A stretch of 64,000 nt of DNA. Origin: Demequinaceae bacterium (lineage in GTDB: Bacteria > Actinomycetota > Actinomycetes > Actinomycetales > Demequinaceae). The stretch lies in assembly GCA_016933155.1 (NCBI GenBank), contig JAFGBM010000010.1, forward strand, positions 1-64,000, given 5' to 3'. How positions within the stretch are numbered: the first letter of the stretch is position 1; each line of letters starts with the position of its first letter. Made by a program: the position numbers and the translations under genes. This document shows positions 20,881 to 29,466 of this stretch, piece by piece. Below the pieces are notes generated by a model that did not search any database, was not told where the DNA came from, and saw only the letters and a program-made list of their open reading frames with translations.

Positions 20881-22241
20881 GGAGCGACAACGATCCGATC
20901 GAATCCCGCCGCCCCTTTGTTTTTCACCAGGACGTAGGACAGTTCCCCCCGCGTCGAGTGGCGGGCGACGACCGAGGGGTATCCGAATCCGGGCCTGGGG
21001 GGAGAATCAGCGTCACCCCAGGAGATGAGGTATTCCCCGGCCCACGCCAAACCCTCCGGCACGGGCTCCCCCGGGGGCATGGACCACGCTGTCTCACCCA
21101 GGGCGCTGACAACGATGGATCCCCGGGCGACTCGGTCACCCCCGCCGTTGAACAGGAGGAAGGCTTCCCCCGGTGGCAAGGTCGTGACGTCAACGAAAGT
21201 GCTCGTCAGGAGGGCGAGGGTGTACAGGACCGTGCTTCCGTCTTCGTGAAGGCAGGCGACGAGGAGCTGGCGACCCTCGGGCCAGGAGACCGGCGCACAA
21301 TCCTCCTCACCCGCCGGCATCCCGTGGCTGAATCGCTCGTATCCGCTCGAGTCGGGCGACTCCGACGGTGAGGGAGACGGCTCGGGGGAGGGCGTGGACA
21401 CGGGGAAGATGGATGTCCCCGGCGCGGAATAGCTGACGATCTGTTGCCCGGATCCCGGGTTCCCCTCGACGGTGACCAGGATGGTGCCGTCGGTCGACTC
21501 CAGGAATCCCCCCAGGGTGACCGACTCGACCGGTGTCGCGATGAGGTCGCCGTCGAATCCGACGAGTTCGATGCTCCTGCTGGTCGCGCCCCCGTGCACC
21601 ACCAGCATCCCCTGATCGTCGTTGGCGATCCGAAGCTCGGGGTCCACCCAGACTCCGGACCCTTTCGGACTCGGAAACCGGTCGGAGAGGGCTCCGGTGA
21701 TGAGGTCGAAGGATCGGAGGGCAGTCCCACCGGCGACCGTCTCCTCAACGATCACGGTCCTGAGATCGGGCAGCCAGAGGGCAAGCCGGATGGTCCTGGT
21801 ATTCCCGAGGTCCCCGGCCTCGTAGGCGGCGCCGCTCGGATCGATCACATAGAGATACCGGGGTCCTGGGATTTCCCACTCCCATGGCCCGGTCCCGGGG
21901 GTTTGGGTGGAAGAAGGCACGACGCCCGGCGCCGAGGGGGCGGGGGTGACGGTGACGAGAGGGGGTCCGTACCGCCCGGCGCTCGAGTCGTACTCCACGA
22001 GGATCCACCCGGTATCGACCGCGTCGAGAACGCCCGGCGTTAGGGGCTCGGCTTCAAGGGGCGCCGGATGGTCGATTGCGGTCGACGGCGGGGAGGCCGT
22101 CACGAAGATGACCGTTGGTTCCGGGTTCGGGGCAACCTCGGGCCAACCCCAGAACGTGAGGATCGTCACCCCGCCGAGAAAGATCGCGGCGAGGATTGCG
22201 GTCAATCCCATCCACCAGCCGGAACTCCGGATCTGCGCCAC
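20871..22241 (-). CDS. Membrane-anchored protein of a local four-member family (GW/LYLxxPxG module), copy 1
   Basis: No recognised function. The 456-aa protein has one N-terminal transmembrane segment (about 8-30), then a Pro/Thr/Ser-rich linker and a large extracytoplasmic, Gly/Ser/Val-rich beta domain. A module shared with three nearby genes is clear: GWILVEYDSS at about 78, followed by LYVIDPSGAAYE at about 130. A second Ser/Pro-rich linker splits the protein near residues 280-300, which may separate two beta domains. GTG 22241 has GGGAGGAC immediately upstream. It lies 33 nt after the next paralog and probably ends the menC-menD transcript. A beta-propeller is plausible but unproven. Confidence 0.75.
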   Translation of the reverse strand: MAQIRSSGWWMGLTAILAAIFLGGVTILTFWGWPEVAPNPEPTVIFVTASPPSTAIDHPAPLEAEPLTPGVLDAVDTGWILVEYDSSAGRYGPPLVTVTPAPSAPGVVPSSTQTPGTGPWEWEIPGPRYLYVIDPSGAAYEAGDLGNTRTIRLALWLPDLRTVIVEETVAGGTALRSFDLITGALSDRFPSPKGSGVWVDPELRIANDDQGMLVVHGGATSRSIELVGFDGDLIATPVESVTLGGFLESTDGTILVTVEGNPGSGQQIVSYSAPGTSIFPVSTPSPEPSPSPSESPDSSGYERFSHGMPAGEEDCAPVSWPEGRQLLVACLHEDGSTVLYTLALLTSTFVDVTTLPPGEAFLLFNGGGDRVARGSIVVSALGETAWSMPPGEPVPEGLAWAGEYLISWGDADSPPRPGFGYPSVVARHSTRGELSYVLVKNKGAAGFDRIVVAPQD

Positions 22242-22274
22242 GTGTCCTCCCTGGATGCCTAGCCGGCTCTCAGG

Positions 22275-23528
22275 CTAACCGTAGACGGGTGGGTGGGGGA
22301 GAATCGTCGTGATGTGGCCGTCCACCCGGGTGAACTCGATGAAGGGCGTACGCTGACCCGTCGCGGGATTGATGAGGGTGAGCCGCTGGAAGTCGTCACC
22401 CACCCGGACCCCCTCGGCGTACTCGATGTCGGACTCCTCCCAAACGACGAGGCTTCCGGTGATCGTAGGCCAACAGGACGGGTAGGAGCAGTCCAGGTCG
22501 ATCATGGGTGTACCGGCCCGATCCGTGATCCGGGTCGCCATCCCCGCGCTGTAGTCATTCCACACGAGCCAGGAGCCCGGGTAATCACCCCAGAACTGCA
22601 GGTAGAAGCTCTCCGGCTGGGCTCCCGGCCAGGGGGTGCTCGCCCCCGACGCGACATCGAGGGTCGTCAACTCCCAGTTGTCGACGTTGCCCCCATAGAC
22701 CAGAAGGGTCCCCTGATCCAGCCACATGAGTTCGTGGTACGTGTCGGTGAGGGGTGACTCCGCCACGGGTGTCGAGTTCCCGTCCAGGTCGGTCACCATG
22801 AAGGTCGTACGGTACGTTCCGCCGACCTCGGACTCCGTCGCATAGGCCAGGGTCAGGCCGTCGGGAGAGAGGCTGGATTGCCCGCAGCCATCGCCGAGAA
22901 GCCGCGTCGTTCCATCGGCATAGTGGACGGTGGTCTCCGAACACCCGCAGCATCCGCCCTCGGTGAGGTAGACGCCCTCCACCGCTGTCGGCTGGCGCGA
23001 TCCGCGGGGCAGGCTATCCTCGCCGACGATCGCGGCCGTTCCATCTTTGAGATCGACGGTCCAGAGGGTCCCGGTGCTCCACTCCCCTTCATAGGCGGTC
23101 GCCTGATAGAGCCACACCTCGGTACCGATCCACGCCTCGATAAACGTCGCCCCCAGCCCCGAGACGTCCGCCCCGAAGTACAGGCTGCCATCCGGGGCCG
23201 CGAGCCAGAGTTCGTCACCGGCGAGGTTCCAGTCCTCCCCCCACTCGGTCTCCTCCATGGCCGCGTCGTAGGCGAGCAGGGTCCATCCCGGTCCGACCTC
23301 GTCCCAGGGGATAGGTTCCCCCCAGGGCAGGTCCCTCGGCCCTTCGGGACTGGCGCTCGGATCTGGGGACGCCTCGGGCCCGCCACCCGGCCATATCGTC
23401 GACGCGGCGACGACCGTGAGCCCGATCACCCCTGCGCCGACGATCGCCCCCCGCAGCCACTGGGGACGCTTCTCGGGGTCCTGTTCGTTACCGATCTCGG
23501 CTGATCCTTCGCCTTCGAGTTTCGTCAT
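22275..23528 (-). CDS. Membrane-anchored protein of the local four-member family, copy 2
   Basis: 417 aa with a short cytoplasmic N-terminus, one transmembrane helix (about 25-45), a Ser/Pro linker and an extracytoplasmic beta-rich domain. The family module appears as GWTLLAYDAA at about 81 and LWLAAPDGSLYF at about 107. A Cys cluster (GGCCGCSE and GDGCGQSS) and another pair near the C-terminus suggest disulfides outside the cell. Repeating blades such as LDGNSTPVAESPLT and LTTLDVASGAS resemble propeller-type repeats. ATG 23528 overlaps the menD stop (ATGA), so it is translationally coupled to menaquinone synthesis. Function unknown. Confidence 0.8.
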   Translation of the reverse strand: MTKLEGEGSAEIGNEQDPEKRPQWLRGAIVGAGVIGLTVVAASTIWPGGGPEASPDPSASPEGPRDLPWGEPIPWDEVGPGWTLLAYDAAMEETEWGEDWNLAGDELWLAAPDGSLYFGADVSGLGATFIEAWIGTEVWLYQATAYEGEWSTGTLWTVDLKDGTAAIVGEDSLPRGSRQPTAVEGVYLTEGGCCGCSETTVHYADGTTRLLGDGCGQSSLSPDGLTLAYATESEVGGTYRTTFMVTDLDGNSTPVAESPLTDTYHELMWLDQGTLLVYGGNVDNWELTTLDVASGASTPWPGAQPESFYLQFWGDYPGSWLVWNDYSAGMATRITDRAGTPMIDLDCSYPSCWPTITGSLVVWEESDIEYAEGVRVGDDFQRLTLINPATGQRTPFIEFTRVDGHITTILPHPPVYG

Positions 23529-25216
23529 GTCTCAATCGTGCCATCTTGCGAGGGCTCGAACGCCTCTGCGGAATCGGAGTCTGGGCAATCGGGCAATAGG
23601 TCGGCCTCGATGACCTCGATCCCCTGCGGAGGCGATGACAACGCCGACGCCAGGTCCTCCCGGCTCCTGACGGCAGCATGGCTCGCTCCATACGCCTTGC
23701 AGAGGGCGGACAGCCCCACCCCATGGGGGGCGGTGAACATCCGCTCGAGCACATCGGCGGGGGCCACTCCGTGCTCGAGACCGGCGAAAATCGTCCCGCC
23801 GCCGTCGTTGACGACGACGATGCGGATGTTGGGCCGTCTCTCGTGCGGACCTATCAGGAGTCCCCCGACGTCGTGCAGGAAGGTCAGGTCCCCGATGAGG
23901 GCTGTCACCGGTCCGACCCCCGCAAGCGCCACCCCAACAGCCGTCGAAACCGTGCCGTCGATGCCGGACAGTCCCCTGTTGGCGAGGATCCTCGGACGTT
24001 CCGACATTCGAAGCGGGGGGAGGACGACGTCGACGGCTCGGATCGGTCCGCTCGAGCCGACGACGAGAAGGGTTTGGGAATGGGCGGAAGCCACCACCTC
24101 CTGGGCAACCGCCCTCGGCCCCCAGTCCTCGACGATGGGCTCGCGGCTGAGTTCGAGCCACCTCCCGAGCCAGGAATCCGCCTCGGGCTCCACCGGGGTC
24201 CCCCTCACCCATTCGAACGGAATCTCACCGCAGACGACCTCGGCATCCGCGGGTGCCTCCTGCCATCGCGCGCCGTGCCGGGCGACCCAGAGCCTGGGCG
24301 CCTCAAGGATGAGTCGGGCAACCTCTCTCGACAGGGTGGGTCGCCCGATGACGAGGACGAATCCCACCTCGTCAAGAAGGGCGCGCGCCCGGTCTCCCTG
24401 GAGCACCTCGGCGTATCCCGTGATGCAACATGGACCCCTCCTGGAGTCGGAGGTCGGTTCGGCGAAGAGGGGCCACCCGCGCGACGAGGCGATGGCAGTG
24501 GCGGCCGGCCCGGCCCCGTGTCCGGCCACAACAATCGCCTTCTCGATGGAGGGCAGAGGCGGCACCGGCGCCTCCTCGGGAATCGTGAAGGCGGCCTCCT
24601 GGGCCGTAGGCCACGGCCCATGGTCGTGGCCCAAAGGCGGCCGGAATTGCAGGTTAAGGTGCACGGGGCCCACGGTGTCTGAGGCCGGATTGGAGGCGGG
24701 GACGGCCCCGGCCGCATGGGCGAGGGCCTCGGCGACGATCGCCTCCGCCTCTGCTGCAAGGGCTCTTCCCCGGGTGGGGGGCAACACGTCGCGGGAGAAC
24801 TGGACGAAGGACCCGAAGAGGCGCCTCTGGTCGGTCGTCTGGTTGGGTCCGGTTCCCCTGGCGTCGAAGGGGCGATCCGCGGTGAGGAGGATGAGCCGGT
24901 GTCCGCCGTGATGGGCCTCCATGACAGCCGGAAGGAGGTTGCCGACGGCGGTTCCGGAGGTCGTCACGATCGCGACGGGTTCGCCGGTCGCCATCGCCAA
25001 TCCCAGGGCGAGGAAACCGGCGGATCGTTCGTCGATGCGGACGTGAAGGTGGATGTCGGGGGCGTTGATCGGGGGCTCCGCCTGCGCGGCGTCCGCCAGG
25101 GCGTAGGCGAGGGGCCCCGAGCGTGAGCCTGGACAGAGGACGAATCGGGTCACACCGTTGGCAGCCAGGTGGGCGACGAGGGCCCTGGCGAACGTGCCGT
25201 TCGGGCTGGGATTCAT
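23525..25216 (-). CDS. menD: SEPHCHC synthase (2-succinyl-5-enolpyruvyl-6-hydroxy-3-cyclohexene-1-carboxylate synthase)
   Basis: Thiamine-diphosphate enzyme that adds succinic semialdehyde (from 2-oxoglutarate) to isochorismate (563 aa). Features: N-terminal VLCPGSRSGPLAYALAD; the ThDP glutamate region HVRIDERSAGFLALGLA; TTSGTAVGNLLPAVMEAHH; a C-terminal ThDP-binding region around GDLTFLHDVGGL, then IVVVNDGGGTIFAGLEH. The frame is open further upstream, but ATG 25216 has a perfect GGAGGTGAT and overlaps the menC stop as ATGA. Confidence 0.95.
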   Translation of the reverse strand: MNPSPNGTFARALVAHLAANGVTRFVLCPGSRSGPLAYALADAAQAEPPINAPDIHLHVRIDERSAGFLALGLAMATGEPVAIVTTSGTAVGNLLPAVMEAHHGGHRLILLTADRPFDARGTGPNQTTDQRRLFGSFVQFSRDVLPPTRGRALAAEAEAIVAEALAHAAGAVPASNPASDTVGPVHLNLQFRPPLGHDHGPWPTAQEAAFTIPEEAPVPPLPSIEKAIVVAGHGAGPAATAIASSRGWPLFAEPTSDSRRGPCCITGYAEVLQGDRARALLDEVGFVLVIGRPTLSREVARLILEAPRLWVARHGARWQEAPADAEVVCGEIPFEWVRGTPVEPEADSWLGRWLELSREPIVEDWGPRAVAQEVVASAHSQTLLVVGSSGPIRAVDVVLPPLRMSERPRILANRGLSGIDGTVSTAVGVALAGVGPVTALIGDLTFLHDVGGLLIGPHERRPNIRIVVVNDGGGTIFAGLEHGVAPADVLERMFTAPHGVGLSALCKAYGASHAAVRSREDLASALSSPPQGIEVIEADLLPDCPDSDSAEAFEPSQDGTIET

Positions 25217-26115
25217 GCGATCACCTCCGGAGGCGTCGAGCAGAGGACCCCGTCTCGTGGGCGAAGGGGCCGGGTAACGGTGTCGCGCACGAGAAGGGAG
25301 GCCGTGCCGAGGCCCGATGCATATTCCAGTTGGGGAAGCGCCAGGGCCAGTGCCAGCCCGGCGGCCAGTCCGACCGAGGTTTCCATCGCGCTGGAGACGA
25401 CGACGGGAAGCCCAGCCTCCTCCGCGATCCTCAGGCAAGCTCGCACCCCTCCGAGGGGAGCGACCTTGAGGACGAGGATGTCTGCCGCATCAGACCTGGC
25501 CACGGCAAGCGGATCCTCCGGCAGTCGGACGGATTCGTCGGCGGCGATGGGAACCCCGACCTTTCGTCGCACGGCAACCAGGTCCTCGATGGCCGCGCAC
25601 GGCTGCTCGACGTACTCGAGCTCGCCGACGCCTCCCGCGACAGCCGCGCGATTAAGGGCGTCGATGGCTGAGACCGCCTCGTCCACCCCCCACGCCCCGT
25701 TGGCATCGATCCGCACCTTCGCCTCCGGGCTTCCAGAAGCCGCAACCGCCTCGGCCGCCGCTTCAACCCGTCGGCAGTCTCGGTCAAGCGTCGAGCCTCT
25801 GCCCGCGACCTTGACCTTGGCGACGATGCACCCTCCGGCCGTCGCATACCCGGCAACCTGCCCGGGTTCGACATCGGGGACGATCGAGTTGACGGCTACG
25901 GCATCCCTGACAGGTTCCGGCCATTCCCCCCTTGCCGCCTCCATCGCTGCGTTCCACCAGAGGGAGGCTCGCCGGGCGTCGTAGTCCGGGAAGGGTGAAT
26001 ACTCCCCCCAGGCCTCCGACCCGTCCGGCCTCCGTCCCCTGACCAGGACGCCGCTCCGCTCGGTCAACCCCCGGAAAGGTATGACGAGCGGGACCCTGAA
26101 TGGGCGGAACTCCAT
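25213..26115 (-). CDS. menC: o-Succinylbenzoate synthase
   Basis: Enolase-superfamily dehydratase that converts SHCHC to o-succinylbenzoate (300 aa). Catalytic elements: the KxK motif in IVAKVKVAG, metal ligands in VRIDANGAW, YVEQPC and AADESV, and the second catalytic lysine in ILVLKVAPLGG. The ATG is leaderless (TAGCCT 6 nt upstream). Heads an operon with menD and two membrane-anchored proteins. MenH, normally between MenD and MenC in the pathway, was not found. Confidence 0.93.
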   Translation of the reverse strand: MEFRPFRVPLVIPFRGLTERSGVLVRGRRPDGSEAWGEYSPFPDYDARRASLWWNAAMEAARGEWPEPVRDAVAVNSIVPDVEPGQVAGYATAGGCIVAKVKVAGRGSTLDRDCRRVEAAAEAVAASGSPEAKVRIDANGAWGVDEAVSAIDALNRAAVAGGVGELEYVEQPCAAIEDLVAVRRKVGVPIAADESVRLPEDPLAVARSDAADILVLKVAPLGGVRACLRIAEEAGLPVVVSSAMETSVGLAAGLALALALPQLEYASGLGTASLLVRDTVTRPLRPRDGVLCSTPPEVIA

Positions 26116-26121
26116 GGCTTG

Positions 26122-26127
26122 AGGCTA
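26122..26127 (-). promoter_or_regulatory. -10 box for leaderless menC
   Basis: TAGCCT on the minus strand ends 6 nt before ATG 26115. Confidence 0.6.
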
Positions 26128-26140
26128 TTGCCTTATGCAC

Positions 26141-26182
26141 GCGAAAGGGAGCGGCGGACCGAAGCCCACCGCTCCCCTTCGC
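26141..26182 (-). terminator. Strong stem-loop ending the sigma-factor operon
   Basis: Arms 26141-26154 and 26169-26182 form a 14-bp stem with one A-C mismatch and a 14-nt loop. It starts just after the stop of the 455-aa membrane protein (26191) and lies before the menC promoter on the same strand. No U-tract follows, as is common in high-GC actinobacteria. Terminator role inferred from position. Confidence 0.6.
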
Positions 26183-26190
26183 CCATGCCG

Positions 26191-27558
26191 CTAGGGGTGG
26201 ATGATGGCGCCCCCCTCGGCCGCACCGACCCAGACCCCGTCATCCCCAGGCTCGGGAACGGGCAGGAGGGTCACCGTGATCCCGGATGCAGCATCCCAAG
26301 TCCACAGCGGCCCGACCCCGGTCACGAGGACCGTGCCGCCGACACCGCCGAAGCACCAGGTTGCCCGGTACTCCCCGTTCGTCACGACGACCGGCGAGCC
26401 TTCGTCCAGCACCACCACCGCAGGATGCGAGGTGATGAGGGCCTCCTGATCACCGGCGAGGCAATACCCCGTCACCACGGCACCCTCGGCCGGAAGCGAC
26501 CCGCCGCTCGCCGCCTCGATCGCCCCGATCGTCGCGGAGGTCGTGATCGGTGTCGCCGGTCCCCCGTCGAGGTCGAGGTTCCAGTAGGTGACGCTGTCAC
26601 CCTCGGCCCAGCATTGAACCGCCAGGCCTCCGGAAAGCGACGGCCCCATCGGGTAGCAGGCGATGTACTCTCCCACCGGCTGCATCGCGACCTCCGTCCC
26701 GTCCGGGTGGTAGGCCCGGAAGGACTGGGCGGGAGTCATCTCGAACTCGTAGCGCACCTGGACATCGCCCACATCCATGACGGTGATGCCCTCCCCGCCC
26801 GTGACGATTCCGTCATCCGTCACGAAGGTGAAGTCATCGGTGTAGATCCCGTCGAGTGGCTCACCCGAGCAGAAGCCCCGGAGCAGCCATTCCTCCCCAG
26901 GACGGTCTTCCGCCTTCATATAGCCGCCCTCGCCGCAGAACTGCCACTCGTGCGTGACCTCACCGGACGCGAGGTCCAAGGTCAGAGCGACGTAACGTCC
27001 CTCGACGATGAGCGCCACCTGCCGCTCGGTGTCCCACGCCGCAAGATAGGGCGCTCCGTACCGGGTGAGGTTGGCGACCTCGAATCGTTCACCCGCAGGC
27101 GAGACCAGGTACAGGACCCGCTCGCCCTCCACGGGATCGCTGACATTGCTCCGCTTGGTGGAGTCGAAGATCGCCAGGACCCATCCGGTGTCGGCCGTCG
27201 CGTACGCCTCGCCGGTCAGGGCGACGGCGTCGGGAAGTCCGACTCCCGTCGTCACCTCCCGGTCCGCGACCTCGGGCCAGTCGACGTTACCCGTCGGGCT
27301 TGGGTTCGGCGCATCCGTCACGCTCGGAGTCACCACAGGCGTCACATCCTGGAAGTGGTCGTACGCCAGGAAGCCGACGAGCCCGAGAGCACCGATCGAC
27401 GTCGCTGCGAGCAGCCCCGTTCCCGCTTGACGCATCCCCCGGCGCCTCTTAGCCCTCCGGGTCACACCCTTGGCCATGACCACATGGTCGAAAGCGGGAA
27501 GGCCCCGCTCCGTTGCCGCCTCGGCAGCCCCGAGGACATCGCTCAGTTCCTTCGTCAT
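26191..27558 (-). CDS. Membrane-anchored protein of the local family, copy 3; candidate sigma-factor partner
   Basis: 455 aa. A cytoplasmic N-terminus of about 46 residues ends in a very basic RRAKRRRGMR stretch, then comes a transmembrane helix (about 47-66), a Thr/Pro linker and an extracytoplasmic domain of about 370 residues. The family module is GWVLAIFDST at 125 and LYLVSPAGERFE at 149. Six cysteines are in register with the gene upstream of the sigma factor (e.g. FCGEGG, GFCSGE, ACYPMG, QCWAEG, GYCLAG, TWCFGG). ATG 27558 overlaps the stop of the ECF sigma gene (ATGA), the usual position for a cognate membrane regulator. No HxxxCxxC zinc anti-sigma motif is seen, so anti-sigma function is inferred from arrangement only. 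Confidence 0.8.
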   Translation of the reverse strand: MTKELSDVLGAAEAATERGLPAFDHVVMAKGVTRRAKRRRGMRQAGTGLLAATSIGALGLVGFLAYDHFQDVTPVVTPSVTDAPNPSPTGNVDWPEVADREVTTGVGLPDAVALTGEAYATADTGWVLAIFDSTKRSNVSDPVEGERVLYLVSPAGERFEVANLTRYGAPYLAAWDTERQVALIVEGRYVALTLDLASGEVTHEWQFCGEGGYMKAEDRPGEEWLLRGFCSGEPLDGIYTDDFTFVTDDGIVTGGEGITVMDVGDVQVRYEFEMTPAQSFRAYHPDGTEVAMQPVGEYIACYPMGPSLSGGLAVQCWAEGDSVTYWNLDLDGGPATPITTSATIGAIEAASGGSLPAEGAVVTGYCLAGDQEALITSHPAVVVLDEGSPVVVTNGEYRATWCFGGVGGTVLVTGVGPLWTWDAASGITVTLLPVPEPGDDGVWVGAAEGGAIIHP

Positions 27559-28091
27559 CGCACACCTCCCGTCGGACGCACCGGCGCCCGCTCCTCGTCC
27601 GTCACGACCGTTCCCAGCATCGTGTTGAGCGCCCGAATGCCATCGGACACATATCGTTTGACCGCCCCCGTCGACAGCTTCAGGGCGTCGGCCGTTTCCG
27701 CCGTCGATTGATCTGCGAGGAAACGCAAGGCCACGCACGCCCTCACCCGCGGGGGCAATTCGGCCAGGGCCGAAGCCACATCGACCCGACCCACCGCCTC
27801 GACCTCGTGCCCGGGCTCGAACCCGCGGATCTCCACACGGTCGACCCGCGCCTTGTCCCGTTCGCGCTTGCGTCGGCTGTCGACGAATCGTGACGCGATC
27901 GCGCGCCTGACATAGGCCTCCGCGTGCCCGATCGACTCGAACCGGGCGCGGCCGGAAAAGGACGCGACCAGGGAGTCCTGGACCAGATCCTCGGCGTCGC
28001 CCACATCACGAGTGAGCAGATAGGCATAAGCGATGAGCGCGCGGTGGCGTTCCCTGACCAGCCTCTCCAGCATTGGTTCCCATGTCGCCAT
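27555..28091 (-). CDS. ECF-type RNA polymerase sigma factor (SigE-family)
   Basis: Group 4 sigma factor of 178 aa. Region 2 covers about residues 10-78, with the core-binding helix GDAEDLVQDSLVASF and a basic DNA-contacting end SRRKRERDKAR. Region 4 covers about 105-158, with LPPRVRACVALRFLADQST and the helix-turn-helix AETADALKLSTGAVKRYVS. ATG 28091 has a perfect AAAGGAGGAG seven nt away; an upstream in-frame start would add eight residues. It sits between two paralogous membrane-anchored proteins on the same strand and overlaps the downstream one by 4 bp. Its regulon is unknown. Confidence 0.92.
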   Translation of the reverse strand: MATWEPMLERLVRERHRALIAYAYLLTRDVGDAEDLVQDSLVASFSGRARFESIGHAEAYVRRAIASRFVDSRRKRERDKARVDRVEIRGFEPGHEVEAVGRVDVASALAELPPRVRACVALRFLADQSTAETADALKLSTGAVKRYVSDGIRALNTMLGTVVTDEERAPVRPTGGVR

Positions 28092-28125
28092 GGCTCCTCC
28101 TTTCGGAAGCCTCAACGACGCCGGG

Positions 28126-28138
28126 AACCGATTCGGTT
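28126..28138. promoter_or_regulatory. Perfect inverted repeat upstream of the sigma factor gene
   Basis: AACCGA-T-TCGGTT (6-bp arms, 1-nt centre) lies 34 nt before the sigma factor start codon and just after the previous gene's stop. It could be an operator or a small attenuating structure; no -10 box is obvious beside it. Confidence 0.35.
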
Positions 28139-28142
28139 GGGT

Positions 28143-29438
28143 CTACGGCAACCTCAGCGCGGTGTATCCGTTGGCGTCGATCAGGTATCCGTCCGTGCCG
28201 ACCGTCTGGATGGCCGATCCTGAACCCATGGGGGGAATCATGACGACGGTGCCGCCGTTGTCGATGTCCGCCCACCACAATCCGCCGCCGCCGCTCATGA
28301 GAGCCGAGGTGCCTGACACTGTGTGGCACCTGCGGAACGGGTAGGACACGTCCGCACCGACTCCCTCCACGCTTCCCCCGTACAAGACACCCAACCGATT
28401 CTCGTCCCCCAGGGAGAACTGGACGATCCGGAGCGCGCTGTCCGAGCAGTACCCCGAAACCCAGTAATCGTTCGGGCCGAAGCCCCCATGGCTCGCCGCA
28501 AAGTCCTCGAGCTGACCGCTCGTCACCACCTCTATGGGAGGCATGCCGTCGACGGGAAGTTCCCAGACACTCAGGCGCCCGGCGTCGGAATAGCAGTTCA
28601 TGGCGAGCGTGTCCCCACGCCCTTTGCCCAAGGGATAGCAGTCACCTGCGCTGCTCCAGGGGAGGGGGGCCGAACCCCCATTGGGATAGAAGGCGATGAA
28701 CTTGTCGTCGATGAGCCCCTCGGACTCATATTGCACCTGGACGTCGCCCACATCTTTGACCGTCAGGAAGGGGCCGGCGCCGACGATACCGCTCGGCACG
28801 AGGATCCCCGCGTCGGTGTACAGGCCGTCGAACCCGTCTCCCTCGCAGTTGCCCCGGACCAGCCAGTTCCCCCCGCGCGCCTCGCCGTACAGGACTCCGC
28901 CCTCGCCCGCGCAGGGCGTCCACGACGAATCGACCGTCCCGGTCGCCATGTCGAAGACCTGAAGCTCGTGGCGGTCCTCGACGAGGAGAAGGAGGTCCCG
29001 CGTGTCGTCCCACGCCACGAGGTTGGGCTCCGTCAGGCCGATGCCGTCAAGGTTGGCGAGTTCGTAGCGGATACCCGTCGGCGAGATGAGGTATAGGAGT
29101 CTCTGATCCGGGGTCACGGTGTGCGGGTCGACGGCCGTATTGATCTGTGTGGTGTCGTCGATCGCGACGACCCATCCGCTGCCCGCTGACGCAAGGACGG
29201 CCTCCGTCAGTACCTCAGCGGGCGGAACGTACGGGCCGACGGTCACGGGACGCGCAACAAACGCTGGAGTCACCGTCGGCGCTACAGTCGGGCTCGACGA
29301 GGTGCTGGGCGCGGGTGTGGGGCCGGGCGAGGCCGTCCCCCCTCCCCACCATTCGAGGAGCACCCCGAGGAGCAGGGCGATGATCGCGAGCAGCAGGACG
29401 ATGATCCAGGTCACCGCGTTGGACAGTATCTTGGCCAC
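28143..29438 (-). CDS. Membrane-anchored protein of the local family, copy 4 (upstream of the sigma factor)
   Basis: 431 aa: only about 8 cytoplasmic residues, one transmembrane helix (about 10-28), a Pro/Thr/Ser linker, then an extracytoplasmic beta-rich domain. The family module is GWVVAIDDTT at 88 and LYLISPTGIRYE at 115. It is the closest relative of the 455-aa protein on the other side of the sigma gene: both contain FDGLYTD or LDGIYTD, VGDVQVxYE, and six cysteines in the same order. The GTG is preceded by GGAAGGAG. Function unknown; extracellular ligand sensing is a reasonable hypothesis. Confidence 0.8.
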   Translation of the reverse strand: MAKILSNAVTWIIVLLLAIIALLLGVLLEWWGGGTASPGPTPAPSTSSSPTVAPTVTPAFVARPVTVGPYVPPAEVLTEAVLASAGSGWVVAIDDTTQINTAVDPHTVTPDQRLLYLISPTGIRYELANLDGIGLTEPNLVAWDDTRDLLLLVEDRHELQVFDMATGTVDSSWTPCAGEGGVLYGEARGGNWLVRGNCEGDGFDGLYTDAGILVPSGIVGAGPFLTVKDVGDVQVQYESEGLIDDKFIAFYPNGGSAPLPWSSAGDCYPLGKGRGDTLAMNCYSDAGRLSVWELPVDGMPPIEVVTSGQLEDFAASHGGFGPNDYWVSGYCSDSALRIVQFSLGDENRLGVLYGGSVEGVGADVSYPFRRCHTVSGTSALMSGGGGLWWADIDNGGTVVMIPPMGSGSAIQTVGTDGYLIDANGYTALRLP

Positions 29439-29466
29439 GGCGGACTCCTTCCCCTCTGACGCTGGA

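Noticed and set aside
26119-27711. A 530-codon open frame on the plus strand opposite the 455-aa membrane protein
   Set aside because: Its translation is Arg/Asp/His-rich with no domain, typical of antisense frames in high-GC DNA. The opposite strand has a signal anchor, family motifs and a coupled start.
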